A stretch of DNA of 53,312 nt from Spirochaetales bacterium (GTDB taxonomy: Bacteria; Spirochaetota; Spirochaetia; SZUA-6; RPPD01). Made by a program: the position numbers and the translations under genes. How positions within the stretch are numbered: the stretch's first letter is position 1; each line of letters starts with the position of its first letter. The DNA is taken from contig JAFGJO010000029.1 in the NCBI GenBank assembly GCA_016929065.1, positions 1 through 53,312 of the forward strand. The letters run 5' to 3'. The notes beneath the pieces are model-generated. The model saw only the letters and a program-made list of their open reading frames with translations. It did no database searches and was not told the DNA's origin. This document shows, one piece after another, positions 17,618-26,017 of the stretch.

Positions 17618-18799
17618 GTGTCTGCCGAATCTGATTTCAAGCGAAAACTCGACTCCCTGCACAAATACATTCGTAACACAAAACCAGAATTCAGCTCTGA
17701 AGAAAAAACAATAAAAAACACAAAAGGAATTCAGGCGGGAACAGAACTTCCGGGATTCACACGGATAGGCGAATACACGTATCTCCGGGAAAATGCCGAA
17801 CAAAGCCCCTGGAAAGACAAGCCAGCGGATATTGTTCTTGCGACGACCAAAACCCCGCCTTCCTCGCTGGTGTTTTTTGATACAGAGACAACAGGGCTTT
17901 CCGGCGGTGCGGGAACGTTGATCTTCCTGATTGGCCTTGCGCATATAACAGACAGCCAGTTGTGTATTGACCAGTATTTTCTCTCAGACTTTCCGGGTGA
18001 GGCGGAATTCCTTAATATAATAGAAAATAAACTTCCCGAAGACGCAGTGTATGTATCATATAATGGAAAAGCATTCGACTCTCACCTGTTGTTTGGCCGG
18101 TTCCTCATTCATGGAAAAGAAAAATTCCTGAAAAATCAGTATGACCTTTTGTTTCCCTGCAGGCGTTTGTGGAAAGACACTATAGGATCATGTACCTTAA
18201 AGAACATTGAAGCACGGGTGCTTGGCATCCCAAGGGAGAATGACATTGACGGGTTTGAGGTTCCCGAACGGTATTTCCAGTTCCTGCGCACGGGGAACTC
18301 CGGGCTTTTGGAACCGGTTTTTCATCACAATTATCTGGATGTATGGTCACTCGCCAAAATACACTTTCTTATTGAATCAATCATCGCCAGTCCCAATACA
18401 GCCCGCAGCACAGCGCATACATCGCTTGCGAAAATGCTTTTTTCACACAACCAGTCAAAAGCAGAGCAGGTGCTCTATGCCGGGCATGAAAAAGGCGACA
18501 GAAAAAGCAGTATGATGCTCGGCTTTCACCTGAAACGCATGAAAAAGCACGACGAGGCATTTGCAATCTGGAAAACCCTGTTTGAAACATCCAGTACTAT
18601 CCAGGCCGGCATTGAAATGGCAAAACTTTTGGAACACAGGGAACGGAATTATTCAGAAGCAAAGCAAATCATTGGCCGGATGCTGGAGTCGGTGTTTCCT
18701 GTAGATTCACTGCTTCGTGCTGAACTCTTATACCGTTATGAACGGCTTGAACGGAAATTGAGCATCAAAGGTTATCGTAAAGAATGCGAAGAGAGGTAG
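17618..18799 (+). CDS. mrfB: MrfB/YprB-family DEDD exonuclease
   Basis: 393 residues, GTG start 5 bases after AAGGAG. The RNase H-like exonuclease core carries its acidic residues: D88 and E90 in FFDTETTGLSGG, the Asp of YNGKAFDSHL, and HHNYLDVWSL. A C-terminal stretch (about 265-390) is helical and TPR-like. In B. subtilis MrfB is the nuclease partner of MrfA in mitomycin-lesion repair; the tail may mediate partner contacts. The tight spacing implies one transcript and a shared role. No obvious SOS operator was found upstream of the pair. Repeats begin shortly after the stop. Confidence 0.9.
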   Translation: MSAESDFKRKLDSLHKYIRNTKPEFSSEEKTIKNTKGIQAGTELPGFTRIGEYTYLRENAEQSPWKDKPADIVLATTKTPPSSLVFFDTETTGLSGGAGTLIFLIGLAHITDSQLCIDQYFLSDFPGEAEFLNIIENKLPEDAVYVSYNGKAFDSHLLFGRFLIHGKEKFLKNQYDLLFPCRRLWKDTIGSCTLKNIEARVLGIPRENDIDGFEVPERYFQFLRTGNSGLLEPVFHHNYLDVWSLAKIHFLIESIIASPNTARSTAHTSLAKMLFSHNQSKAEQVLYAGHEKGDRKSSMMLGFHLKRMKKHDEAFAIWKTLFETSSTIQAGIEMAKLLEHRERNYSEAKQIIGRMLESVFPVDSLLRAELLYRYERLERKLSIKGYRKECEER

Positions 18800-18870
18800 T
18801 GAAATATTTTTTTCATTTTCTCGATTTCCTTTTATTACTTTTTTCCATTCTTTTTACAGATTATTATTCA

Positions 18871-19070
18871 TGCATTCCTGTTTTCCTGAATTTCCTTGTT
18901 TCCTCATGATTTTCTTCAGCTTCGCGGATTCTGCGTACTCTGCGTGAAATTTCTTCTCTTCTTCATACTTTTCTGTTTTCCTGAATTCCTTGTTTCCTTA
19001 TGATTTTTCTCCCCCTTCGCGTACTCTGTGTACTCTGCGTGAAATTTCTTCTCTTCTTCATGCTTTCTTT
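18871..19070. repeat. Two-copy ~100-bp intergenic direct repeat
   Basis: Two near-identical copies lie head to tail, about 18875-18970 and 18971-19069. Each runs CTGTTTTCCTGAATTCC, CTTGTTTCCT, ATGATTTTTCT, TTCGCG, a doublet of CTCTGCGTG-like words (GTACTCTGCGTGAAATTTC), and CTTCTCTTCTTCAT. The TTCCTGA words tie it to the other pyrimidine repeats. The CTGCGTACTCTGCGTG core resembles short dispersed repeats seen in environmental bacteria. The second copy ends two bases before the tauE stop codon. No coding potential. Confidence 0.85.
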
Positions 19071-19071
19071 G

Positions 19072-19917
19072 CTAAAAATATATTTTGTACAGAGTAAACA
19101 GCCCCAACACAACGGTCGCCACACCGATAATCGCCCGCAATCCAACAGTCTTCATCTTTTTTACCGTCAAAACTGAAATGGGAACAGAAATAACAGCCCC
19201 AATGAAAAGATACGGGAAAAGCACCCAGTCTATTGCCACTGGATGAATAAGATAAACGAGCACACCGACAATACAGGTAAATCCCTCGGCAAGAGAGGTA
19301 ATTCCGATCGCGGATTTATCCTTGACACCGGAAAGAAGCTGTCCTCCGGTGACCACCGGGCCGTACCCCCCGCCGCTCATGCCCTTGTTAAATGATGCAA
19401 TCATACTGAGTGATACTATTTTTTTCCAGGAAAACCTGAAATTCATTTTTAATGTAACCAGAACAACAATCCCTATGAGGAACACAAGAATGCCGATATA
19501 TGTTTTCAGAACAATTGAGGGAAGATTCACCGCCAGAAAAACAGAGGCCACTGTACCGAGCACACTGAACACAGCGATCACGACAACCACTTTAAGGTCA
19601 CGGGACATGTTGTGCCTGAAATGATCAATGAGTCCGGTCTTTTTTTTCTTTTCCTGGTTTATATCATGATCGCTGTTGTTAACAGAAAAATCCACATTAC
19701 CTGCCTTATGATGCAGAAAACCTGCGAGCAATCCGGAAACGAGTTCAGACAGGAGTATTGCTGGAACAATTTGAAGCGGATCAAACCCCATAATCATCAA
19801 AATCGGTGTGAGCATTGTTCCATAGCCCATTCCCAGTGTTGAATCGATGTACTCGGCAAACAAGGCCAGTCCGATAATAAGCAGTCCGAATTCCAAAGGC
19901 AATGTGAATATCTGCAT
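19072..19917 (-). CDS. TauE/SafE-family sulfite/sulfonate exporter
   Basis: 281 residues with 8-9 hydrophobic helices. The two-fold TauE/SafE signature is visible: the first half has AEYIDSTLGMGYGTMLTPIL and the second KGMSGGGYGPVVTGG; both are Gly-rich re-entrant motifs. A hydrophilic charged loop (DINQEKKKKTGLIDHF) separates the halves. The family moves sulfite, sulfoacetate or related organosulfur anions across the inner membrane. GGAGG lies 5 bases before the ATG. An Rrf2 regulator gene is immediately upstream on the same strand, which suggests sulfur- or redox-dependent control; the cargo is inferred from the family only. Confidence 0.88.
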   Translation of the reverse strand: MQIFTLPLEFGLLIIGLALFAEYIDSTLGMGYGTMLTPILMIMGFDPLQIVPAILLSELVSGLLAGFLHHKAGNVDFSVNNSDHDINQEKKKKTGLIDHFRHNMSRDLKVVVVIAVFSVLGTVASVFLAVNLPSIVLKTYIGILVFLIGIVVLVTLKMNFRFSWKKIVSLSMIASFNKGMSGGGYGPVVTGGQLLSGVKDKSAIGITSLAEGFTCIVGVLVYLIHPVAIDWVLFPYLFIGAVISVPISVLTVKKMKTVGLRAIIGVATVVLGLFTLYKIYF

Positions 19918-19943
19918 ATTTTCCTCCGTTTTTTATCTATTTT

Positions 19944-19970
19944 GTCTATAGACTTAATCGTCTTTAGTCT
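19944..19970 (-). promoter_or_regulatory. Candidate Rrf2 operator upstream of the exporter
   Basis: The 63-bp gap between the Rrf2 gene and the exporter has the perfect 10-bp palindrome GTCTATAGAC at 19944-19953, with a degenerate GTCTTTAGTC following at 19960-19969. The word TATAGACT also sits in the Rrf2 gene's own upstream region, at 20408-20415 within 20399-20416. Shared sites near both starts support autoregulation plus exporter control. Confidence 0.45.
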
Positions 19971-19980
19971 GCAAAAAAAA

Positions 19981-20382
19981 TCATATCAACATATCAATAG
20001 TTGTCTTTTCCATCTTTTCTGAAAGGTAATCCCGTATTTCCCTGAACACATGCAGGAGTTTCTCATTTTTTTCGATTGGTGTGTTTTTATAAAAATATTG
20101 GCTCACCGATCCCACCGAGGCAAGCGCTCCGTCGAGCAGCCGCACCACCTGCGCAAGGGAAATCTGTGACGGTTTTTTGGCCAAACGGTACCCGCCGTCA
20201 AGCCCCCGCCTGCTCTCCACGTACCCTGCATGTTTCAGCGACAAAAGAATTTGCTCCAGAAACTTTTTTGGTATCGACTTTCGTTTGCAGATATCGATGA
20301 TCCGCACAAACCCATCCTGTTCATGTTCACATAAATCTATCAGAGCCAACAGGGCATATTCACTCTTCACCGACAATTTCAT
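19981..20382 (-). CDS. Rrf2-family transcriptional regulator
   Basis: 133 residues. The N-terminal winged helix matches Rrf2 (KLSVKSEYALLALIDL; IPKKFLEQILLSLKHAGYV; SRRGLDGGYRLAKKP) and the dimer helix includes ISLAQVVRLLDG. Fe-S members such as IscR and NsrR have three Cys near residues 90-106; none are here, the region reading SVGSVSQYFYKN. It is therefore probably a CymR-like, cluster-free member, which in Bacillus senses cysteine metabolism through a partner. That would fit the sulfur-anion exporter downstream. The 5' flank at 20399-20416 contains TAGAC/TATAGACTATA words. Confidence 0.88.
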   Translation of the reverse strand: MKLSVKSEYALLALIDLCEHEQDGFVRIIDICKRKSIPKKFLEQILLSLKHAGYVESRRGLDGGYRLAKKPSQISLAQVVRLLDGALASVGSVSQYFYKNTPIEKNEKLLHVFREIRDYLSEKMEKTTIDMLI

Positions 20383-20398
20383 TTCTCTACCAACATAA

Positions 20399-20416
20399 TA
20401 GACAATATAGACTATA
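20399..20416 (-). promoter_or_regulatory. Candidate autoregulatory Rrf2 site
   Basis: Just upstream of the Rrf2 start, TAGAC recurs as TAGACAATATAGACTATA (20399-20416). TATAGACTATA is nearly symmetric and shares TATAGACT with the operator-like sequence ahead of the exporter. Confidence 0.4.
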
Positions 20417-20496
20417 AAGTTATATTCGTCAATTTATTTTTACAATTCATGGTCAATCAATTATACTTTAAAACAGACCAAAAAAGGAGGACCTTG

Positions 20497-21585
20497 ATGA
20501 AATCTGCTTTTGCCTCACTATTTGTAGCGCTTTTTGTGTTTCTCTTTTTTCTTTTCAGCTGCTTATCCAGCCCCCTGCCCAAAGAAATCCGGACCTCACC
20601 CCGGGCTACTGGGCTCTTGGTCGCTGAAAATCTGCTCGCCAGGAAGTATGAAAGCGGCGATAACGGGCTCCGCTATCAGGAAGTGTGTACTGCCTATGGA
20701 GCAGTCAAATTTGCAGGCATAACGGAAAACAAACCCCTGCTTGACCGTCTGGTAAAGCGCTATGAAATTTTCCTTGATCCGGTTGAAGCAAGAAAACTGA
20801 TGCCGAAACGTGAACATGTTGATGACTATGTCTTTGGGGCTCTTCCCCTTGAAATATACCTTCAAACCGGAGATCAGCGTTTTCTGGATCTGGGAATCGG
20901 GTTCGCCGACCGTCAATGGAATAATCCCTTACCGAACGGCTTGACTTCCCAAACCCGTTACTGGATCGACGACATGTACATGGTCGGGATCCTGCAGATT
21001 CAGGCGTACCGCGCAACCGGCAAGACAATCTATGCCGATCGGATTGTGCAGTTTCTGTCACAATACCTCGACAAGCTGCAACAGCCGAACGGCCTTTTCC
21101 GCCACGGCGAAATTTCCCCCTTTTACTGGGGCCGGGGTAACGGCTGGGTTGCGGCCTCTCTCACCGAAGTGTTATTGTCAATTCCGGAAAGCAATCCCGG
21201 CAGGAAAAACCTGATGGAAGGGTATAAAAAAATGATGGATTGCCTCGTATCATTTCAGGCCGAAAACGGCACGTGGCGCCAGATTATCGATAAAACCAGT
21301 TTCTGGTATGAAAGCTCCTGTACAGCCATGTTTACCTTTGCCCTGCACACCGGGATTTCCAAAGGCTGGCTTGCCGGTGAAAAATACCAAAACGCGGCAA
21401 AAAGGGGATATGAGGGAATTCTCGATTTTCTTGATGATAAGGGCAATATCAGGGATGTCTGTCAGGGAACCGGCCAAAGCAAAACCGCCCAGTATTACTA
21501 CGATCGCAAACGGGTGAATGGCGACCTGCACGGCCAGGCCCCGGTATTGTGGACAATCAACAGCCTTTTAAGCAAAGACCGATAG
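20497..21585 (+). CDS. GH105 unsaturated rhamnogalacturonyl hydrolase-like lipoprotein
   Basis: 362 residues. Signal with lipobox-like FLFSC (Cys about 22) predicts a lipoprotein; many GH105 enzymes are cytoplasmic, so export is notable. The (alpha/alpha)6 barrel features are visible: WIDDMYMVGILQ with the catalytic Asp, GLFRHGE, FYWGRGNGWVAASLTEVL, and FWYESSCTAMFTFAL. The family (YteR/RhiN) hydrates and removes the 4,5-unsaturated uronic acid left at chain ends by pectate or rhamnogalacturonan lyases, which fits the two pectate lyases in this window. AGGAGG precedes ATG 20497; the frame opens earlier (20449) without a ribosome site. The LacI-sensor/AraC regulator lies 101 bp downstream. Confidence 0.88.
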   Translation: MKSAFASLFVALFVFLFFLFSCLSSPLPKEIRTSPRATGLLVAENLLARKYESGDNGLRYQEVCTAYGAVKFAGITENKPLLDRLVKRYEIFLDPVEARKLMPKREHVDDYVFGALPLEIYLQTGDQRFLDLGIGFADRQWNNPLPNGLTSQTRYWIDDMYMVGILQIQAYRATGKTIYADRIVQFLSQYLDKLQQPNGLFRHGEISPFYWGRGNGWVAASLTEVLLSIPESNPGRKNLMEGYKKMMDCLVSFQAENGTWRQIIDKTSFWYESSCTAMFTFALHTGISKGWLAGEKYQNAAKRGYEGILDFLDDKGNIRDVCQGTGQSKTAQYYYDRKRVNGDLHGQAPVLWTINSLLSKDR

Positions 21586-21651
21586 CAATGTCAGCTGCTG
21601 TTTATTGACAGGATACACGTCCTTCATTCATACTATAATAAAGAGAATACT

Positions 21652-21690
21652 ATGAATTTGCCATTCAATTCCGGCAAGAGTAACAGATGA
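21652..21690 (+). CDS. 12-codon leader ORF overlapping the regulator start
   Basis: ATG 21652 opens MNLPFNSGKSNR and stops with TGA at 21688-21690, overlapping the ATG of the large regulator as ATGA. A weak AAAGAG precedes it. The regulator has no ribosome site of its own beyond AAGAG in this leader, so coupled re-initiation is plausible. Conservation is untested. Confidence 0.3.
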   Translation: MNLPFNSGKSNR

Positions 21691-23897
21691 CTTCTCAAAA
21701 CAGACACCAATCCGAAAAAAGACCCACCATTGGATTTGTTGCCATTGCTGATTTCCGCAGCAGTCTGGCTCAGGAACTCGTGGCAGGTATAGATTCCGCA
21801 GCAAAAGAACTTGATGTCAACCTGGTCGCCTTCTCCTTCGGGTTCAATTATACGCTCGCGAACAATTACACCCTGGCAGCCTACTATAAAAATCTGTTTC
21901 CCTTTATCAATAAATACAATATCGACGCACTCGTCACCTGGGGATCGACCCTGTCGTACATCATGCCCTTTGAGGATGTTGAAAAATTTCACCATGATAT
22001 GAGTATTATGCCCATTGCCTGTATGGGGATGCAGATAGAAGGGGTCCCGTCTCTCGTCATCGACAATGAGCACGGAATCGAACTGCTCATGTCCCATCTT
22101 GTGGATGTCCATAAAATTGACAAGATCGGATTTATCGGCGACATGAGAGGATACAATCACCGGTTCTGCAATGAGGAACGCTTTCGTGCTTACACCCGTT
22201 TTCTGGATTCCAGGGAAATTAACGGTAATGATAAATTGACCTATATCTGCAAAAGCCTTGATGTCAAAAGCATTGGAAAAGCAGTCCATGAACTGTTTGT
22301 AGAACGGAAACTGAAACCGGGCAAGGATATTCAGGCGATCCTGACTGTCAGTGATGTTGTCTCAAACCGTGTTTCCGACCTTCTGAGAAAAATGGGAATT
22401 CAAGTACCGCAGGATATTGCCGTGCTGGGATTCAACAATACCTTCGAGGGTATCCGCGCTGCCCCGCCTTTAACCACAGTCGATCCGCTGTATTACCGGT
22501 ATGGCAGAACAGCAATCGAGATGCTGCTAAAACAGCTCAATGGCGAAAAAGTTGAAATGGAAATACGGATGCCGGTGGAATTTCTTGTGCGCGAATCATG
22601 CGGCTGCTTTGAAAACTCGATTCTCGAAATAAGCCCCGCAAAGAAAAAATCTGTTCATCGAAAAAAGGATACAACGGAACCTGTCAGCCCGGGAAACGGT
22701 CAAACGGAATTCATGGAAAAGCTGACCGCCATTCTGCGGGAATATGACGAATCATTTACTCCCGAACTGGTAAATGATTTTTACAACAGCTTCATGAATG
22801 ATGTGAAAAAAAAGACAACTGCAGGATTCGTGAGTATTTTAAAAAAATACTTTTTCGGGTATAAATATCCGCTCGAAAAAATAACCACGCTTCATACCAT
22901 CATCACCGAAATGAGAAGACTTATTCTTCCCAGATTTTCACAGCATACAGTTAATTTGTTATCAGCGGAAAATATTTTTCACCAGGCGAGGGTAATGATC
23001 AATATATCAACCAATTATCTGACAATGACCCGCATGAAAAACACCTATCAGCTCGGAAAGCTCGCATTAATCGCTGCTGATTTCAGTTCCGTCGAAAATC
23101 TTCATGAACTTGGGGATCTGTTTAAAAAGACAATCGAGGAATTTGAGATACCAGGGGCCTGCGTGATCATTCCAAAAGGATTCGGCAATATTCACGAAGG
23201 CGGCAGAATCATCATGCTCCACCACACAAAACGGATGCCTCCCCTGCGCCGCAATGAATCGGGTGTTGCGGCAAATGTCATTCTGCCGAAAAGATATCTT
23301 CCTGCTGACCGGTACTCTGTCATGCTACAGCTGTGCAATTACCGCGAGGAATTTGCAGGATATATTGTATTTTTCATGGGACATGCCGACATCCCCATGT
23401 ATGACACGCTGCGGACGATTATGAGCCCGTCCCTGTTGCGAATTCTCAAGTCTCGTGCAATGTCCGGGAGTGAGCAAAAATTCCGGCTGCTGAACAAAAT
23501 CCTTGCCGATGATCAGCAAAACGCCATGCAAACCGACCATCAGGAAGACAGAGTCAATGCGGGGAAAAAAGCCGGCAATCTGTCTGCAAAAAAAATTATA
23601 GATTGTCTGTATCACTACGTGGACGAAGTCGCCGACATCGATAAATTCTCGGCCTATCTTGATGTGAGCCCGAGCACCCTCATGCGGAAGACAAAACTGT
23701 TGACCAACTCCACTGTACAAAAACTACATGAAAAACTGAAAATGGAAAAGGCGATGATCCTGCTTGAGAGCGGAGAATATTCAATTTCGGAGATTGCAGA
23801 AAAGCTCGGATTCAGCACCCAATTCTATTTTTCAAATGTATTTAAAAAATATACCGGTATTTCACCGACTCGATGGATAGAAGTTCGGCACGTATGA
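21687..23897 (+). CDS. LacI-type sensor / AraC-type DNA-binding hybrid regulator
   Basis: 736 residues in three parts. Residues about 11-310 form a periplasmic-binding-protein-like sensor of the LacI/GalR C-terminal type (TIGFVAIADFRSSLAQELV; GVPSLVIDNEHG; IAVLGFNNTFEG; TTVDPLYYRYGRTAIEMLL), without the usual N-terminal HTH. A long helical middle (about 345-620) follows. Residues about 632-735 are an AraC/XylS double HTH (DKFSAYLDVSPSTLMRKTK; ISEIAEKLGFSTQFYFSNVF). This swap is common in spirochaetes and some Firmicutes. It probably binds a sugar and activates catabolic genes; the adjacent GH105 gene makes pectin fragments a candidate ligand (inference). Start is coupled to a short leader ORF. 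Confidence 0.88.
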   Translation: MTSQNRHQSEKRPTIGFVAIADFRSSLAQELVAGIDSAAKELDVNLVAFSFGFNYTLANNYTLAAYYKNLFPFINKYNIDALVTWGSTLSYIMPFEDVEKFHHDMSIMPIACMGMQIEGVPSLVIDNEHGIELLMSHLVDVHKIDKIGFIGDMRGYNHRFCNEERFRAYTRFLDSREINGNDKLTYICKSLDVKSIGKAVHELFVERKLKPGKDIQAILTVSDVVSNRVSDLLRKMGIQVPQDIAVLGFNNTFEGIRAAPPLTTVDPLYYRYGRTAIEMLLKQLNGEKVEMEIRMPVEFLVRESCGCFENSILEISPAKKKSVHRKKDTTEPVSPGNGQTEFMEKLTAILREYDESFTPELVNDFYNSFMNDVKKKTTAGFVSILKKYFFGYKYPLEKITTLHTIITEMRRLILPRFSQHTVNLLSAENIFHQARVMINISTNYLTMTRMKNTYQLGKLALIAADFSSVENLHELGDLFKKTIEEFEIPGACVIIPKGFGNIHEGGRIIMLHHTKRMPPLRRNESGVAANVILPKRYLPADRYSVMLQLCNYREEFAGYIVFFMGHADIPMYDTLRTIMSPSLLRILKSRAMSGSEQKFRLLNKILADDQQNAMQTDHQEDRVNAGKKAGNLSAKKIIDCLYHYVDEVADIDKFSAYLDVSPSTLMRKTKLLTNSTVQKLHEKLKMEKAMILLESGEYSISEIAEKLGFSTQFYFSNVFKKYTGISPTRWIEVRHV

Positions 23898-23930
23898 GAA
23901 TTTCGTATCGCGAAAACAGAACATTAATTT

Positions 23931-24344
23931 TCAGGTAAACACAAAAAGCCTGCTGCCGACAAAAAAAACTGCCGTGTACACTGCCATTGAAATTAAAAAA
24001 GCCCATTCAACATGAAATTTGTAGAATTTGAATTCCGCTTTAAAACTAAAAATATGATAGAGCAGCCGGAACAGTCCAAGCTTGATCAGCAGAGAAACAA
24101 GAAATACTGCCAGAAAAAAGATGAGCTGAATGATATCCATTGCCGCCGTATCCGAGAATGTCCATATTTTATTCCAAAAAAAACTATTGCCAAAAGCGAT
24201 AATATAGGCCAATATAATAGACAGTTCCTTTGGAAAATGAAGTTTTTTATTGAATACAAAATAAAAGACAGTGCAGATTGCGGTATTCGCAACCCCCACT
24301 ATGCCGAATTTTATTATTTGATAAAAAAGTTCTTCTAAATTCAC
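23931..24344 (-). CDS. GtrA-family polyprenyl-phosphate-sugar flippase
   Basis: 137 residues with four membrane helices in the GtrA layout (IKFGIVGVANTAICTVFYF; LAYIIAFGNSFFWNKIWTF). The GTG start at 24344 is preceded by GGGGGAG at 8 bases; an open frame reaches 24395 without support. GtrA proteins are thought to flip undecaprenyl-phosphate-linked sugars to the outer face of the inner membrane. It is divergent from, and 128 bp away from, the mannosyltransferase-PA14-GtrB operon, whose GT2 enzyme would make such a lipid-linked sugar, so the four genes form a plausible pathway. Confidence 0.85.
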   Translation of the reverse strand: MNLEELFYQIIKFGIVGVANTAICTVFYFVFNKKLHFPKELSIILAYIIAFGNSFFWNKIWTFSDTAAMDIIQLIFFLAVFLVSLLIKLGLFRLLYHIFSFKAEFKFYKFHVEWAFLISMAVYTAVFFVGSRLFVFT

Positions 24345-24472
24345 GATATAGTCTCCCCCGCACAGAGTATACCATAGATGGTAAAGAAATATCATTATAG
24401 CAGTAAAAAAATATCAAAATTATTGTTGCAGTTGATTTTTTTGAATACCATATTACCAGGAGGATCGTGTTG

Positions 24473-26017
24473 ATGAATTTATTACCCAAGGTCAGAAACA
24501 TGCTTTTTTCCGATAAAAAACATGTCACCGCCGGCTTTGCCCTGGTGATTCTGATCATTTCATTTTTTACATTCTTTGTCGGATATGAAAGGCCGGCCGC
24601 CCTTTTTTGGGATGAAAACTATCATATTCCGTCAGCTGAAAAATACATTCAGGGAAAAATGTTTATGGAGTGCCACCCTCCATTGGGCAAACTTCTGATC
24701 GCGTTCGGAGAGGTGCTCTTGTCGCCGAACAAAACTATAGACAAAAGCGCATTGGCGCAAACAGATTACACGGCCTCTGTTCCCGGCAATTTGTCTTTTG
24801 CCGGATACCGGTTTTTCCCGGTTCTCTTTGCAATGTCCGGCGCAGTTTTTTTCTTCCTGATCCTGTTTTTTATTTCAAAAAACAATATCCTCTCGTTTGC
24901 CGGGAGCTTTTTATACCTGTTCGATAACGCATTAATTGTTCATTTCAGGGGGGCAATGCTCGACGGCATTCAACTGTTTTTTATTTTGGCGGCAATCGTC
25001 TGTTTTTTATATTCATTACAAACAGAAAAAAAACTGAAATGGGTGAATTACGCGGTGATGGGTATTTTTACCGGCCTGGCAATCTCTGTCAAACTCAACA
25101 GCGCGATAATTATTCCGCTTTTTGTTTTTTTATTCGGGTATGAATACAGAACAAAACTGCATGAACTGTATCAGCATCTTTTCATTGACAAATCAATCAA
25201 AAAGGCTTTTGGAAAATTCTTTTTCCTGTGCAGAAAATCACTAATACGGATTGCGCAAAGTGTTCCCGCGGTGATTGTTGTCTTCCTGCTCGTTTTCTTT
25301 ATACACACAAGCCTGGGACAGACCCTGCTGCCGGGAAACACCTACAAGGCAAGTCCGGCATACAAAGAGGCAGTAGCAAAAAAAGAACCCCTCTCTCTGC
25401 TGAATTTTCCGGTTATGCTGTTTGATAATTTGTATTATATCAGCACGTATCACGAGGGGGTACCGAAACTTGACGGCACCAATCCCAATGAAAACGGCAG
25501 CCATCCCTTTAGCTGGCCTTTGGGTGGAAAAACAATAAATTACCGCTGGGAGAAATCCGCCGGCACAGTAAAATATCTGTACCTTGCCGGAAACCCGGTG
25601 ATCTGGACAGTCGGGCTTGTCGGACTTCTTCTGGGGTTTATACTCGTAGCCGGCAAATTTATTTTCAAAACACCAATAACGCACAGAAAATTATTCTTCC
25701 TCATTTCTGTTTTTTTGTTTCTCTACATTTCATATATGGCCGCGATGGCAGGGATCGACAGGGTCATGTATCTGTATCACTACCTGATCCCGCTGCAATT
25801 TTCCACGATCCTGTCTTTTTTAATTTTCTTTTATATTTATCGGGAAAATATTAAAGAGAAAAATTTGAAAGTCTTTGTCTCAATAATACTGATATGTTTT
25901 ATGATCGTAAAAACCTTTTTATTTTTCAGTCCCTTGACCTATTACAAGGGACTTACCACCACACAATTTAAAGCTCGGGAATGGAGCGAATACTGGAGGA
26001 TGAAACATGTTGAATAA
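24473..26017 (+). CDS. Protein O-mannosyltransferase-like (GT39/PMT) membrane glycosyltransferase
   Basis: About 514 residues and 10-12 membrane helices. After the first helix lies FWDENYHIPSAEKYI, the acidic DE motif of GT-C enzymes, then MECHPPLGKLLI, the hallmark of PMT/GT39 proteins. A periplasmic loop GTNPNENGSHPFSWPLGG precedes the later helices. PMT enzymes move mannose (or another hexose) from a polyprenyl phosphate to Ser/Thr of exported proteins. AGGAGG precedes the start; ATG 24473 and GTG 24467 are both possible. The stop overlaps the PA14 gene by 11 bases. Sugar and target are unknown. Confidence 0.87.
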   Translation: MNLLPKVRNMLFSDKKHVTAGFALVILIISFFTFFVGYERPAALFWDENYHIPSAEKYIQGKMFMECHPPLGKLLIAFGEVLLSPNKTIDKSALAQTDYTASVPGNLSFAGYRFFPVLFAMSGAVFFFLILFFISKNNILSFAGSFLYLFDNALIVHFRGAMLDGIQLFFILAAIVCFLYSLQTEKKLKWVNYAVMGIFTGLAISVKLNSAIIIPLFVFLFGYEYRTKLHELYQHLFIDKSIKKAFGKFFFLCRKSLIRIAQSVPAVIVVFLLVFFIHTSLGQTLLPGNTYKASPAYKEAVAKKEPLSLLNFPVMLFDNLYYISTYHEGVPKLDGTNPNENGSHPFSWPLGGKTINYRWEKSAGTVKYLYLAGNPVIWTVGLVGLLLGFILVAGKFIFKTPITHRKLFFLISVFLFLYISYMAAMAGIDRVMYLYHYLIPLQFSTILSFLIFFYIYRENIKEKNLKVFVSIILICFMIVKTFLFFSPLTYYKGLTTTQFKAREWSEYWRMKHVE

